From Rhizophagus irregularis (taxonomy: Eukaryota; Glomeromycota; Glomeromycetes; Glomerales; Glomeraceae), in the NCBI RefSeq assembly GCF_026210795.1, contig NC_089433.1, forward strand, positions 5,419,001 to 5,483,000: 64,000 nucleotides of DNA, in the 5' to 3' direction. A program made the position numbers and the translations under genes. Under the pieces are notes generated by a model that saw only the letters and a program-made list of their open reading frames with translations, was not told the DNA's origin and ran no database searches. Position 1 is the first letter of the stretch. Each line of letters opens with the position of its first letter. Below, piece by piece: positions 53,660 to 64,000 of this stretch.

Positions 53660-54905
53660 GATTTATGTGCTTACATAGTATAAATTAAAAGAAAATACTT
53701 GTGGGTAGCATAAATATTGGTTTTTCATCAAAGGATACAAATTGTAAACTCTATAATAATGAAATAAAAGATTTTTAGATAAGGGGAAAAATATAGATAG
53801 AAATAGAAAATAATGTTTGTAAAAGCAAAGAATGAAAACTATTCAATATTACTGAGTTGTCCACGAAAAAGAAAAATGAACTAAAAAAAAAAATATATTT
53901 TATTTACTATTTTAACGCTTTATTATTAAAACTAAGTAACAGGCGTTAATATATACATATTTTTATATTCTGCGTTATAATCACATGATCATTAAAAAGA
54001 AAATTATCGCAATACATTTTTATTTTAATTAAAATTATCGATTTGTTTTGAATACTGTATTAAAAAAAACTAATTGTTGCACATTACAATAACTGCACTC
54101 AACACGTGTACGGACAGACATCACATGCATGATAACGCTTCGGGGTTCGGGAAATAAACGTTTTCATCCCACGCATGAAGAAATTATTTTTTAGGGAGTC
54201 ATATAAATTTATCAATAATTCTCACAATGTGATCTTGAACCTCTTTAATCTATTTAAGAGCTTCGTAACGCTCTGTCTTTAAAATATTTTACATTTCTAA
54301 CTATTCATTTTGCCAACATACATTTTCTTCATTTGCCATTAATACGTCGTGAACTTTACGGGCATAAATCAGAAGCTTAGGTGTGCTAAAAACGACCCAG
54401 GACAGTCAATAACTAGGTGTGATGAATCAGAGGCTAGGCGCTCAAAGTATTATGAATCAGAGGATAAGCGTGACGAAAACAGTTCAGAAAGCTGTAACCA
54501 ATTTTATGTTTATTACAAAAAAAAGGAAATTTTTATTTTTTTTTTAGAGGAACTTCGTTCAATAGCGAGAACAAAAAATTCACTTCTTCGTGGAAAAGAC
54601 TAAAAGGTCAAATTATTATATAAAGATGCTGGAACATTGCCAATGCATTATCCCATGAAACTTGAGGATCTCTTAATAAAGCCACTAGAAGAGGATAAAA
54701 TCACTCCTAATCTTCATCTTTCACTTCATTTGAATGAATGTACGTATGATTTGACCCTTATACGCGCGTATGAACGGAATATTAGACAAATTATTGTTTA
54801 TATATTTAACAAATTAAGATCATAATTTTAAATGGTTAATCGAAATTTTTCTATATGTATTCTATTCTAAAAGTTAAATCATTACAAGGATTATTTTTAT
54901 ATGTA
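53660..54905. other. Intergenic region with a possible decayed ORF at 54349-54825
   Basis: Most of the stretch shows nothing. From 54349 to 54825 one frame is open except for a single TAA at 54601-54603: CDESEARRSKYYESEDKRDE, FFLEELRSIARTKNSLLRG, stop, DAGTLPMHYPMKLEDLLIKP, RAYERNIRQIIVYIFNKLRS. It has protein-like composition but no recognised domain, and may be a recently broken gene or a chance frame. Confidence 0.35.
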
Positions 54906-55290
54906 CACAGTGAAATTCGATAAACCGGATCTATCGGTTCCACTAAAAATATATTTCGATGTATTGAAAATCTATTATACTGATTTTTCATGCTAATTAA
55001 ACTAATACACACTATATTTTAATTTTTTCATCATAGTTTTAAGTCATAGAGATCATGAAAATAAATATAAAAATATTTTTAATTGAATATATAAGTAATT
55101 CATAACTTCAACCGGAATTAATATTTTTATAATTCTGGCCAAAATTAAGATTTACCGCATCAATTTTATTGGTTCATGATCACGTGATACGGTTTATCGA
55201 ATCATTTTTACTATAGCTGGTTAGAACATTCGTTATAGCGAATATCAAGCTTTTACTAGTAAATTCCCGGTTTATCGAATTTCATTGTTG
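54906..55290. mobile_element. 385 bp TA-flanked MITE
   Basis: The left end CACAGTGAAATTCGATAAAC(CGG) is an inverted match to the right end (CCG)GTTTATCGAATTTCATTGTTG. TA flanks both ends (54904-54905, 55291-55292). The interior has a CCGGAATT..AATTCTGGCC inverted word and no coding content. It is a probable Tc1/mariner/pogo-type derivative. Confidence 0.7.
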
Positions 55291-55434
55291 TATTATGTAA
55301 TCAATTGTAAATGATCAGCAATTATATTTGATGTGTTATTTTAATGTATAATAATAAAGTCACCTTGTACCACAATAAAAATTTCCGAGAAGGTTTTCGC
55401 TATATTGATCCTCAAATAACTTTTCTTGATCCCA

Positions 55435-55707
55435 TTACAGTTTAAACTTCGTGTAATGGTAATGGTAAGGGTAAATTTTCATCAAAATAGTGGTCCTTGT
55501 ACTGTATGTGGTCGGTAAATTCCTGAAGAAATATATACCAGAACGATAAAAAGTTCTGCTGCACAACAAATTACTTTTGAACTTAAATTTAATGATCAAT
55601 CGTGTCAGTTTCATTATAATAATTTTGATATTTATAATCGAGGAATAACTAACACGAAACAAAAGAAAAATTCAGATCTATCATATTATCCAAAAAAAAA
55701 ATAGAAA
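55435..55707 (+). pseudogene. Short decayed coding remnant, family unknown
   Basis: The plus strand reads VNFHQNSGPCTVCGR, a stop, then IPEEIYTRTIKSSAAQQITF, ELKFNDQSCQFHYNNFDIYN and RGITNTKQKKNS before a stop near 55704. The CxxC and protein-like composition suggest a remnant of a real gene; I do not recognise it. A minus-strand frame over the same bases is judged a shadow. Confidence 0.35.
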
Positions 55708-56774
55708 AGGAAACATATGATGAACTTATACAACAAATAGAAGATTTCAATTAAATCAGATGGAAAGAGCAAAAGAACCTGGTAATTTTTACTTTTTCTT
55801 AAATTTAAATTAATTTTATTCTTAAATAAGGATTGAATGAATTCTCTGAGTTTTTTTTTTTCAGATAAAATACAAATATTTTATATAGATATTTTCGTGA
55901 AAAAAATTTACCTGTTCTGAATTTGAAGAATACATTCTGGGCGTGAAATTTTGGGTAGTAACCAGCAACCATTTGTAAACAAATTTTAATATTCGATATA
56001 AATTAAACTTGAAAAAAAATTTATTATTAGAATTTTTTACGGCACATTGCGAATTTTTTAAAAATATAAATTCTTTAAATCTTATTCTATCAATAAATCA
56101 AAAATTTAAAATAATTTAAAATACAATGTATTGTAATAATATTATCTCCATATGAATAAGCAAATTACAGTAAATTGCCATTATTTAAGCTTTTTTTTCG
56201 CGACATCTGTAAAAAATTATATATTTCAATCAGTCATTAAAATTTCTCAAAATATTTCCAATTTCGTTCTAATCCTTTAAATAAATTCTCGGGAACAAAA
56301 AGCAATCTTTTCCAGCAAATATAAATGAGTCTTTATTATTTCTATTATTTATATAGAAAATTTGTATGTTTATAATAATATTCTGTAATTCATGCAGACA
56401 AATATCGTACAATTCTTCGTACGTGGACTCCGAAAATCTTTATTTTTCCTTTGCTTTCAGATTTCATGAATAATTGAAATTGTCAAATACTTCATTAATG
56501 AATATTCTTTTATTATAGGAAGGAAACAGACGTTTGTAAAAAGTGAGAATATGAAATTAAAGGGAGGATGCATATAAAAGGAATAATAAAAAGATTGTGA
56601 TGAGAAGAATGATCCTAAAATGAAATTTATAATAATAATATATATTTATTAGATTTGGTCTTTTGTTTTAGGCTGAGGCGCAACTTTGTCAACTACGTAA
56701 AGATCGCGACAAAACAAATGGTTTTATTGATATCTGAGACCGCTAAAGATCGTTTAATGTTATTCCTTTTCTTC
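55708..56774. other. AT-rich intergenic region
   Basis: Nothing definite is seen. A scrap at 56672-56739 reads AEAQLCQLRKDRDKTNGFID before a stop, probably part of a broken gene whose other pieces are duplicated nearby. Confidence 0.4.
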
Positions 56775-57500
56775 TTATATAATAATATGAAAACCCGACA
56801 AAAAAAATATTACTATTAGAAAATTCGCAGTAAATATGAATATATTTTAAAGTATATAAAAAAAGTCACACAATGATATGCACAACTTAAAGATAAATAA
56901 TGAATTAACTTTTTAGAGAAGCTATAATAATTTGATATTTACGCCAAGTGTGTGTACAAAATTACAAATGCAGGAATAATTAACTACCTAAAATAGTATA
57001 GGTAGGTAATATATTCGTGAATTGCCGAGTGGACCGTCTCGAATTCAAATTATTCTGTAAATTTTCAATCCGTATAATTTATTCAAACTTTTACATACGT
57101 TAAATAAATTCAGTCATTTATTACAATTATTAAAAATATTTAGAATTTAAAATTATGAGATCTTTTAGATCATTAAATGATTCGTTGATATGTTCTATTG
57201 TAACTTATTTTGCCAATAAATTAATAGATACTGCAATAAACTTTACCGTTTATTGATACTTCACCAGAATTTAAAAAAGCAGAGAAAATATTTTATAATT
57301 TTTTTCCATACATAAATGTTGGTAATCATACAACGAAAAAATGTAGAAGTAAAAGTGCTTATCAAAAAAAATAAGGAAGAAGTGCATTAAGGTAAACTCA
57401 AAATGAAGATGCTTCTTTTGTTATGTCTAAATAAATCACCGATGACCTTAGCATGACTACAAACGAAATATTTCATCAGTAATTCGTATTACTCGATGAA
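56775..57500 (+). repeat. Older, shorter duplicate of parts of 61185-63345
   Basis: Two blocks match the region of the decayed C2-type gene: 56775-56975 with 61185-61345 (shared words AATGAATCAACTTTTTAGAG / AATGAATTAACTTTTTAGAG and AAAATTACAAATGCA), and 57370-57480 with 63218-63335 (GTGCATTAAGG / GTACATTAAGG, ACTACAAACGAAATATTTCA / ACTACAAATGAAATATTTCA). The order is the same and the middle has been deleted. The 5' copy is far more decayed. Confidence 0.65.
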
Positions 57501-58171
57501 TGTGACACGTATTTTTTATTTTACAAAGGGCAACTTTTATTCGAAGAATTATTATAAATATCTACTTAGCAAGGGCGTGCAAGCATTTCACGAATATTCT
57601 AAACACATATATTTTTGTAACGTTAATCAGAGTTATCCTCTCGAAAAAAATGCAATCGAAATAAAGGTCTCAACAAATAAATTGAGAGTAGAGTCTTTTA
57701 CAAAAGCACGTACCACTGTATTTTTCCTAATGAAAACCCTCCTAAGTATATATGGAAATTTGACCTCAGCTAATTGATCATGATATTTTGTCACGGGTTT
57801 CACATCCTCTGAACTAGCTTTACCAAAGGAAAGCAATTTAACTAGAGTATGTCAATGCATTGTCAGAGACGTGATCAAGAATATTATTTAAGGAAGTGAC
57901 TACTTCGTATGGAGAAGGGATTGGATTCGTATAACTTTAGTATGCATTAAATTTTTCTGAAGTGAAAGTATAACAGATAATCTTTTTTATTAAAATTAGT
58001 GTTAGCTAAAAAATTTACTTTGAGAAAAATTTTCTACTAATGATGATGATTAAGTTGTCTCGCAAAAAAATAAATAACATTGCATTCTTACACTAATATG
58101 TAATACAAATTAAATGCAATAGACTTTTTTTATTAATGCTTTTTCAGCCAACCAAGTTCACACCTATAAAA
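57501..58171. other. Unassigned region with short frames on both strands
   Basis: A 93 aa plus frame (57496-57777, QAFHEYSKHIYFCNVNQSY) and a 67 aa minus frame (57633-57836, EVKFPYILRRVFIRKNTVV) overlap. Neither is recognised and they cannot both be real; the minus frame has slightly more protein-like composition. Confidence 0.3.
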
Positions 58172-59223
58172 TTATATGTGTCGTCGTATTATGTCTTGAA
58201 CTTCCCAGAGATCCAAATTAAATCCGGCAGCAAACCCTGCAGGAGGTGTATTTGGTACAATAGGAAACCCTGCGGGAAGTAAATGTGAACTCCATCAAAT
58301 ATTTCTGGCCTAGGAATATTCATTTGGTAATCTGGAAGATTTGCCGCATTGCAAGGAGGAAATTTATTATTATTATTAGGATCAGAATGTCCAACACCAA
58401 TAAAAGCTACCAGAAGGAACACCCATTTGATTAATAATATATTTTACAATATTTGTATCAGGATTTGCTGTCCCAAAAGAAATGAAAAAATGACACTAGT
58501 TAGAATCAGTGGGGTTGTGCTTGTACGAAGGTACAATGCAGAAATTAGTGCAATAGTACTAGTGTTTGTATTAGTGTTTATACGTTTTCCAAATATCTTG
58601 ATGGTTAACACAATCTGGATTGTGGTTCGTCGATTAAAGTAGAGAGCGGCTATTTGATGAGGATCAGGCGGGAGACTCTGAGAAAAACCAACTTCAATCA
58701 TCATTGTTGGATATGCTTTATCCTTTCCATCTACGCCCTGACCTGATCCAGCTGGTGGATCGGGACGATGTCTTGGTCGAACCCAAAAATCAGATTCCTT
58801 TGCAATGTTTTGACCCAGAATTGCGGTTGCATCAGTACCATAATCCAAATCCTGATCATTCCATCTACCCATCAATACTGTGATACGTCCTATTACTGTT
58901 GAACGAACAAAGGAAGGTACTTTCTTCCACTTCTTCCCCTTCTTCTCGGGCTTTTTTAAATGTGAGCAATTTTTCTCTTGCTGAATTAATAGCCACGGAG
59001 GATAAGTGCTCTTGTGTAGGCTGGAGAGGAAGTTGATTAGAGTCACTAAGCTGAGAAGTAAGTTGACTAGACTGTCGAGACTGGGAACACGTGATACGAT
59101 AAGGAAAATAACGAACTCCTGAGTCTGAAATTACAGCACTAGTTAATAGACTTTATAATGATAAAACTGGTAAATTTCTATAATCTTACCATCTGCTGTA
59201 TCGTTGCGAGAACTTGAGGTCAT
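58172..59223 (-). pseudogene. Decayed nuclease-like (PD-(D/E)XK / Uma2-type?) family gene
   Basis: Exon 1 (59223-59190) MTSSSRNDTAD is followed by an intron and then DSGVRYFPYRITCSQSRQSS ... INSAREKLLTFKKAREEGEE. A frameshift near 58915 leads to FVRSTVIGRITVLMGRWNDQ, KESDFWVRPRHRPDPPAG, YPTMMIEVGFSQSLP and YFNRRTTIQIVLTIKIFGK. A second shift near 58480 gives FGTANPDTNIVKYIINQMGV and GVGHSDPNNNNKFPPCN; a third near 58295 gives NTPPAGFAAGFNLDLWEVQD and a stop at 58172. The pattern D..(W)VRPR, then (M)IEVG..QS, then a K-containing strand suggests a restriction-endonuclease-like fold; that is inference. The family appears common in this fungal type. Three frameshifts make it a pseudogene. Confidence 0.6.
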
Positions 59224-60298
59224 AATTTATATATTTTAAGAGCGATTGTTGAGATATTTCTTTAAAATAGAAATATTTATGATATTTATAAGAACGATTG
59301 TCGCACAGATTTGGTAATAATCACAATATCAAACATAATCAATTGTTTAGCAAATATATCGTTTTGATTAAGAAGATAATTATAGAAGTTAGTTGTATAA
59401 TATACTTTATTTTTGATTATTAAAAAAAAAAAAATTGTATCGTTTTTGATTATTCATTGGTCCAAATTAATATTTATTAATTTGCGTAATATCTTAGAAA
59501 AATTTTATCGCATCTTTAATATTTATAAACTAAATTTGATTTTCCTGCGACCATTAAATCATAAGATATCAGAAAAAAGGTGCTTAATAATGGTCAAATA
59601 CGATATTTTGTACTTTATGCTATAACTTTAAGATAATATATACTGTAATAACAATAGCTCGGGATAGCTATGGGAAATCATCTGCAGCTACTTACGGGAG
59701 CTCTAGCGTACCTACAACCTTTAATTTTCGCTCTAAAGTATCTCAAGCGTTTGGGATGTGATAATAAATAACTAAAGTCTAGTAATTAAATTAAAGTAAT
59801 TAAATTGTAAATTATCAAATTAGAAATAATAAATATGGCTTGATATTTACATAAAAGAGCTCGTATATTATCCTATTGTTTTTGATTCACCAATTTATTA
59901 CTTGGATTAATATAGAAAATGTCTAAGCTCTAAAGTTAATCACAATCAACATTATAGCATTAAGGCATTAAGAATTAATTTCACAATGGCAATAGGACGT
60001 ATGACGTATGATATGTCGAAATTTTATGTATAATTAAATTAAAAAAATTAAAAATGGCATTGTGGTATGAAAATAGCTATGGAACAATCTATTTATTACT
60101 CAAATTAAATAAGAGTTATTGCGTCAGTCACACAAGATCATGTTTTAAGAGTATATATTCAAATACGTTTTATTATTAATAAGAAATAATGTGTCACATG
60201 TTTTGGCAATTTGAAAAAAATATCAAAAAAAAAAGAATAAATGAAATATTTTTAACATTTCTTTAAATACAAGCTGTCATATAATCAAAGATTGGTAA
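59224..60298. other. Intergenic region, nothing recognised
   Basis: Only short, AT-driven frames are present. No terminal repeats, RNA genes or coding remnants could be supported. Confidence 0.5.
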
Positions 60299-61017
60299 TC
60301 ATTCGTTAGATGTATCTTCATCAAACCATGAATACAATTTTTCTTCTCGGATTTCTTTAGATTTTTCTAACCATTCTTTCATTAAATTTTGATCTCGACG
60401 AAAACAAATATATTTTGATGATTGTAATGATTTATATAAATCCGCACCATGAAGTCTTTAATAAGTCCTGATCGGAATATTAAAAGTCCGTGTTTACCAT
60501 CTTCTTTAGCTTTATTAAACGCATCACTATATATGTAAATATATATTATTTAAAGGTTAAATAAATATTTATGAATAATATAATAATATAACTCTTTAAT
60601 AAATACATATAATAATATTACATATTTATTATACATGTAATTCATAAAAAACTTATATATAAAAAAGCGTTAAACATACCATTTCAAACCAAAGTATTAA
60701 GGTAGTTACCGATGTTAAAAGAATAATCCATTCACTTTCAATTCCAGAAATTATTAATGTTTACTACATAGATCAAATGTGTGTAACATTGATAAAATAT
60801 TTTTCATCTGCAAAAACTGAACAATGAATAAATCAAATCCAAGGTAATAAAATATTACGATCATAACTACATTTGGTGTTTTGCTATAATTTTCATTATT
60901 TTTTAAAAAAATTCGAGAAAGATAAGAAAATAGAACTAAAAATATAAGATATTTAATTAAAAAAATCATCCAATTAGTTTTTGCTTGTTTCCATCTTGAA
61001 TTTATTACTGCTTCCAT
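60299..61017 (-). pseudogene. Truncated TRP-like ion-channel gene remnant
   Basis: The minus strand reads MEAVINSRWKQAKTNW, two hydrophobic spans (LIKYLIFLVLFSYLSRIFL; NVVMIVIFYYLGFDLFIVQF) and then, after a shift, ISGIESEWIILLTSVTTLIL with LWFEM before a donor-like GTATG. The C-terminal part at 60299-60540 has SDAFNKAKEDGKHGLLIFRS, a one-base shift, then YICFRRDQNLMKEWLEKSKE and LYSWFDEDTSNE. This order resembles the ion-transport domain and tail of TRP-like channels expanded in this fungal type. The pore region is missing and the frame is broken, so it is a deletion derivative. Family assignment is moderate. Confidence 0.5.
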
Positions 61018-61611
61018 AGCCGGAATATAAAAAAATGGACTATCGTATTTTTCAATTTGAAGAAATGGACTAAATTGTTCATCTTAATAATTTTGCACAT
61101 TTTTCAAATTTTTCAATTTCTTCAGGATAATTCTTCCCATATCATTTTGCTTTTCTTCCATATTTACAGCAACACTCATATTTCTTTTTTCTTATATAAA
61201 AATATGAAAAAGCGACAAATTCTAGTAGAAAAATTTTCTTTTTATAACAGATCACTTAAAAAATTATTGCAGTAAATAATGAATCAACTTTTTAGAGCAG
61301 CTATAATAATTTGAAATCACACCAAGCAAAATTACAAATGCAAAACCACCGTTACCTTCGTGCCGAATCTTTGGCAAAACAAGTTTGGGAGATGGTAAGA
61401 AATGACGATACTCCTGATGTTAAGAAGTTTTTAGATATTGTTCCTCATGGTAAAACATATTTAAGAGTAAAATGTTTTTTACGCTAACCATTTTTAAATT
61501 CATCAAAGAGTATAGCAGCGCTGTATTTACAAATATAGTAATTTTAAATAGTATAAGTCGACTAAGTTTAAATTTTAAATCTTTATTTTCAATTATGGTA
61601 AACGGTGCGCA
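61018..61611. other. Region with a short exon-like frame at 61339-61443
   Basis: The plus strand at 61339-61443 reads MQNHRYLRAESLAKQVWEMV, RNDDTPDVKKFLDIVP and then a GTAAA donor-like site. It may be an isolated exon of the neighbouring broken gene. The left part duplicates 56775-56975. Confidence 0.35.
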
Positions 61612-63345
61612 ATGAGTTCAATGTCTATAACAAATGAAAACGATTCTATAGTTATAGAATCACCGCCTCAACCTAATCCTGTAAAACATACAAAGGAAGA
61701 TGTCTCAAAACCAGGTCCGCGAAAAATAAATTTTAGAATTTTATTTAATTAAATCATTTGTTAACATTTTATTTATATTTCAGTCAGTGCCAAAATTTTA
61801 AATAATTGGCTTGATGGCGATTCTTTGAATTTTTATGTAAAAATTACTTGTTTATCTAGTGGTTTTGAATTTTGCAAAACTCATATCTGCAATGACATCA
61901 ACCCAGAATGGAATCAAGAATTTTATATTCCAATTTACGACATTGATAAAAAATTCAAGATTCGAGTTTATAATAATAATGCTTTCTTTAACCATGTAAG
62001 TTTATCCTTGATCCTAAAGACCTAATTAAAGGAAAGAAATTGGATCTTGAACGCGATTTAATAAAACCAAAAAATAGATTTTTACACATACCACCCAGAC
62101 CTAATAAAGGACAACTTCGTTTTGTTGCCAACTTCTATTCCTTTTCAAAATATCCAAAAACAACAAAATTTTTTAAAACTACTATTACTCTTTATAATTT
62201 ATATAATTTGATAAATTACCAATGTACAGATGGTAATTTCGAACTAACAGACAAATTAGCAAAATTATTTAATTTTGATTCCAAAAATGAATTGAAAAAA
62301 AGCATTCACTGCTACTATAAAGGATGATGAAAAAGTAAAATCTCTCCACAATGATATCTGGGGCACCGTATTAACTACAGGTAATTTTATTTCTTTCATT
62401 ATTATTAACTTGCGACATTTATAATTTTATTAAAATTACATAAAATATTTTACTCGCATATTAAATTGTCACATATTTCTTTACCTAAAGCACTCCTTAA
62501 AATTTTATATACGGATCACGTGATGTGGACGAATTCATTTAAGGAAGCTGAAGTTTACTTGAAGAAAATCGTTACAGATACAAAACAATTATATGGTTTG
62601 GCTGAAAATTTTGCAAATGATCATTTTAAAATCAATGAAGAGGAAGTATTAGAACTTTCTTGGGCCAGTTGGATTGGTGAAGCTGCTATAGATGTATCTC
62701 AATCAACAACAAAAACTAAAAGCAAATTCGAAGCTACTAAAGAATTTATTGAAAATATTCTTATAGAAACTACTAATAATCTTACTGGAAAACTCCTTGT
62801 GCTTATACCTTGACTAAAGTCCATTTTCAAAAATGCTACTGTTTCAGATCAAGAAGTCAAGATCACTTCCATTTATCAATGTGGTGAAGAAATTGAAATA
62901 ACTGTACCTGAAATTCAAAATAATGGAGAACAATCGAAGATGGTCAAAAATGAAGAGAAACCTACTATAATTGTTAGGAAACAGAAGAAAAAAGATCCTC
63001 AATGTGAAAAGGAAAGCCATGCCTATTGTCACCAAAACCAAGAAAGTGGAACTTACTGATATCATTTATAAAGTAGATTTTCCATCCACTACACCCACCA
63101 TACTACTATTATTGAAATCACTGTCACTTTACCAGTGAAAAGCACCAACACAGTCATTGTTAAATATACAACAAAAAAAGTAATCTTATCAAAAAAATTC
63201 AGAATCTGTAACTGAGGAAGAGTACATTAAGGTTATTAAAACTCAAACTGAAGATGGTTTATTTGATATTTTCAAACAAATCACTGATGATCTTGGCATA
63301 ACTACAAATGAAATATTTCATGAATAATTTGTATTGCTGATGAAT
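61612..63345 (+). pseudogene. Decayed gene with a C2 domain and a VWA5-type C-terminal region
   Basis: Exon 1 (61612-61714) encodes MSSMSITNENDSIVIESPPQ and is spliced (intron 61715-61783) to a C2-like domain: LNNWLDGDSLNFYVKITC, THICNDINPEWNQEFYIPIY, KKFKIRVYNNN. A one-base shift near 62000 leads to LDPKDLIKGKKLDLERDL and LYNLINYQCTDGNFELTDKL, which resembles the LISLQ..DG.WEL segment of VWA5/VIT proteins. Another shift near 62302 gives TIKDDEKVKSLHNDIWGTVL. After an intron, FKEAEVYLKKIVTDTKQLYG and ASWIGEAAIDVSQSTTKTKS follow to 62812. Later pieces with stops (SDQEVKITSIYQCGEEIEI; EEYIKVIKTQTEDGLFDIF) reach about 63345. Several breaks make it a pseudogene; C2 would bind membranes or calcium. 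Confidence 0.55.
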
Positions 63346-64000
63346 ATGTCAAAGAATTGAATACTAAAATATTGATCACATTCTTAACATTAGCTTATTG
63401 CAATAAAGTATTATATAAATATCAACAAAAATTTAACTCAAAATGAAAAAGCCTGTTCTTGGTTGCATATCCAAGTTAAAAATGAAAAAGAACTGTTAGA
63501 ATTTTGTGAAAAATTATTGTTGAGAGAGTTTTCAATATAAAGAAGAAAGAAAAATTTTCTTGATTTGGCAATATTCCAAAATGATAATTAATAAAAATAA
63601 GAAATATAAGATTATAAAAATCATTATATATATTACTCGAACTTTGATTTTTCTTTAATAGTAAATGAAATGGTAATAAATTTATCAAAAAAAAAAGAAT
63701 GGTAATAAATTAGTACAAAAAGATTTAGTTTTAAAGTTTAATAATTTTAAAAAGTTAAATTGTAATACACATAATAAGATTCATATTATCCTATTGGTAA
63801 ATTTATTTTTAAAAAATGTATATACCTTATGATAGGACCCCGCTTACTTATAATAAAAGTCACTGTAATTCTAAGGTAAAACCATTAAGAAAAAAATTTT
63901 GATGACGATCCTACTATAAATAAATAAATTATATCTAAAAAAGGAAATATTACACTGCATTATTATAATTTTTTTCCTTTTAAATCAATTAACCAATAAT
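63346..64000. other. Trailing AT-rich region with further scraps
   Basis: Scraps such as KNEKELLEFCEKLLLREFSI (about 63478-63540, plus strand) appear to continue the decayed gene upstream, but stops separate them. Nothing else is recognised. Confidence 0.35.

Overview
The window looks like nuclear DNA of an arbuscular mycorrhizal fungus of the Rhizophagus type (Glomeromycotina). The DNA is strongly AT-dominated with long homopolymer runs. Genes carry many short spliceosomal introns (about 45-95 bp) and encode proteins of eukaryotic, fungal type. Several decayed genes and transposon proteins resemble families I know mainly from Rhizophagus; that last point is recognition from memory, not a search.

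Layout. 0-10 kb: one single-exon gene for an acidic, coiled-coil, proline-rich protein (3521-4861) in very AT-rich, otherwise featureless DNA. 10-20.5 kb: a nest of repeats. It holds a local ~330 bp repeat family, a TA-flanked MITE, a TTAA-flanked element, a small CAC-ended MITE, and a complete hAT transposon (13828-18525). The hAT has a 5-exon, apparently intact transposase, 14 bp terminal repeats and an 8 bp target duplication; it sits inside a second copy of the MITE. Next comes a shrunken MULE-like element carrying telomere-like repeats. 20.5-23 kb: a single-exon multi-pass membrane protein with a cysteine-rich tail, and a decayed SANT-like gene. 23-31.4 kb: a dead MULE split by a 4.8 kb element with CACTG ends and a TAA target duplication; that inner element carries a long array of alternating mini-exons and hairpin-bearing mini-introns. 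31.5-39.1 kb: MITEs, a recurring ~35 bp palindrome, a 5'-truncated LINE and a frameshifted pogo/Tigger element.

40-49.2 kb is a clean housekeeping island: UGP1 (UDP-glucose pyrophosphorylase, minus strand), divergent from a tRNA m5C methyltransferase (TRM4/NSUN2), followed by mitochondrial elongation factor G (MEF1). All three could be threaded exon by exon into full-length proteins (503, 723 and 754 aa). 51.9-52.8 kb encodes a multi-pass membrane protein of a lineage-type family. 53-64 kb is mostly decayed genes: WD40, nuclease-like, TRP-channel-like, and a C2 plus VWA5-tail-like gene with an older duplicate.

The most unusual signal is the mini-exon/mini-intron array at 25.6-28.1 kb and a shorter one inside the hAT tail (17.6-18.05 kb). 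Each repeated intron in the best-preserved part carries a hairpin with a CTAAC/CTAAT branch-site-like sequence in or at the edge of the loop, just before the pyrimidine tract. The stems differ between introns but mostly stay paired. Both arrays ride in DNA transposons of different superfamilies.
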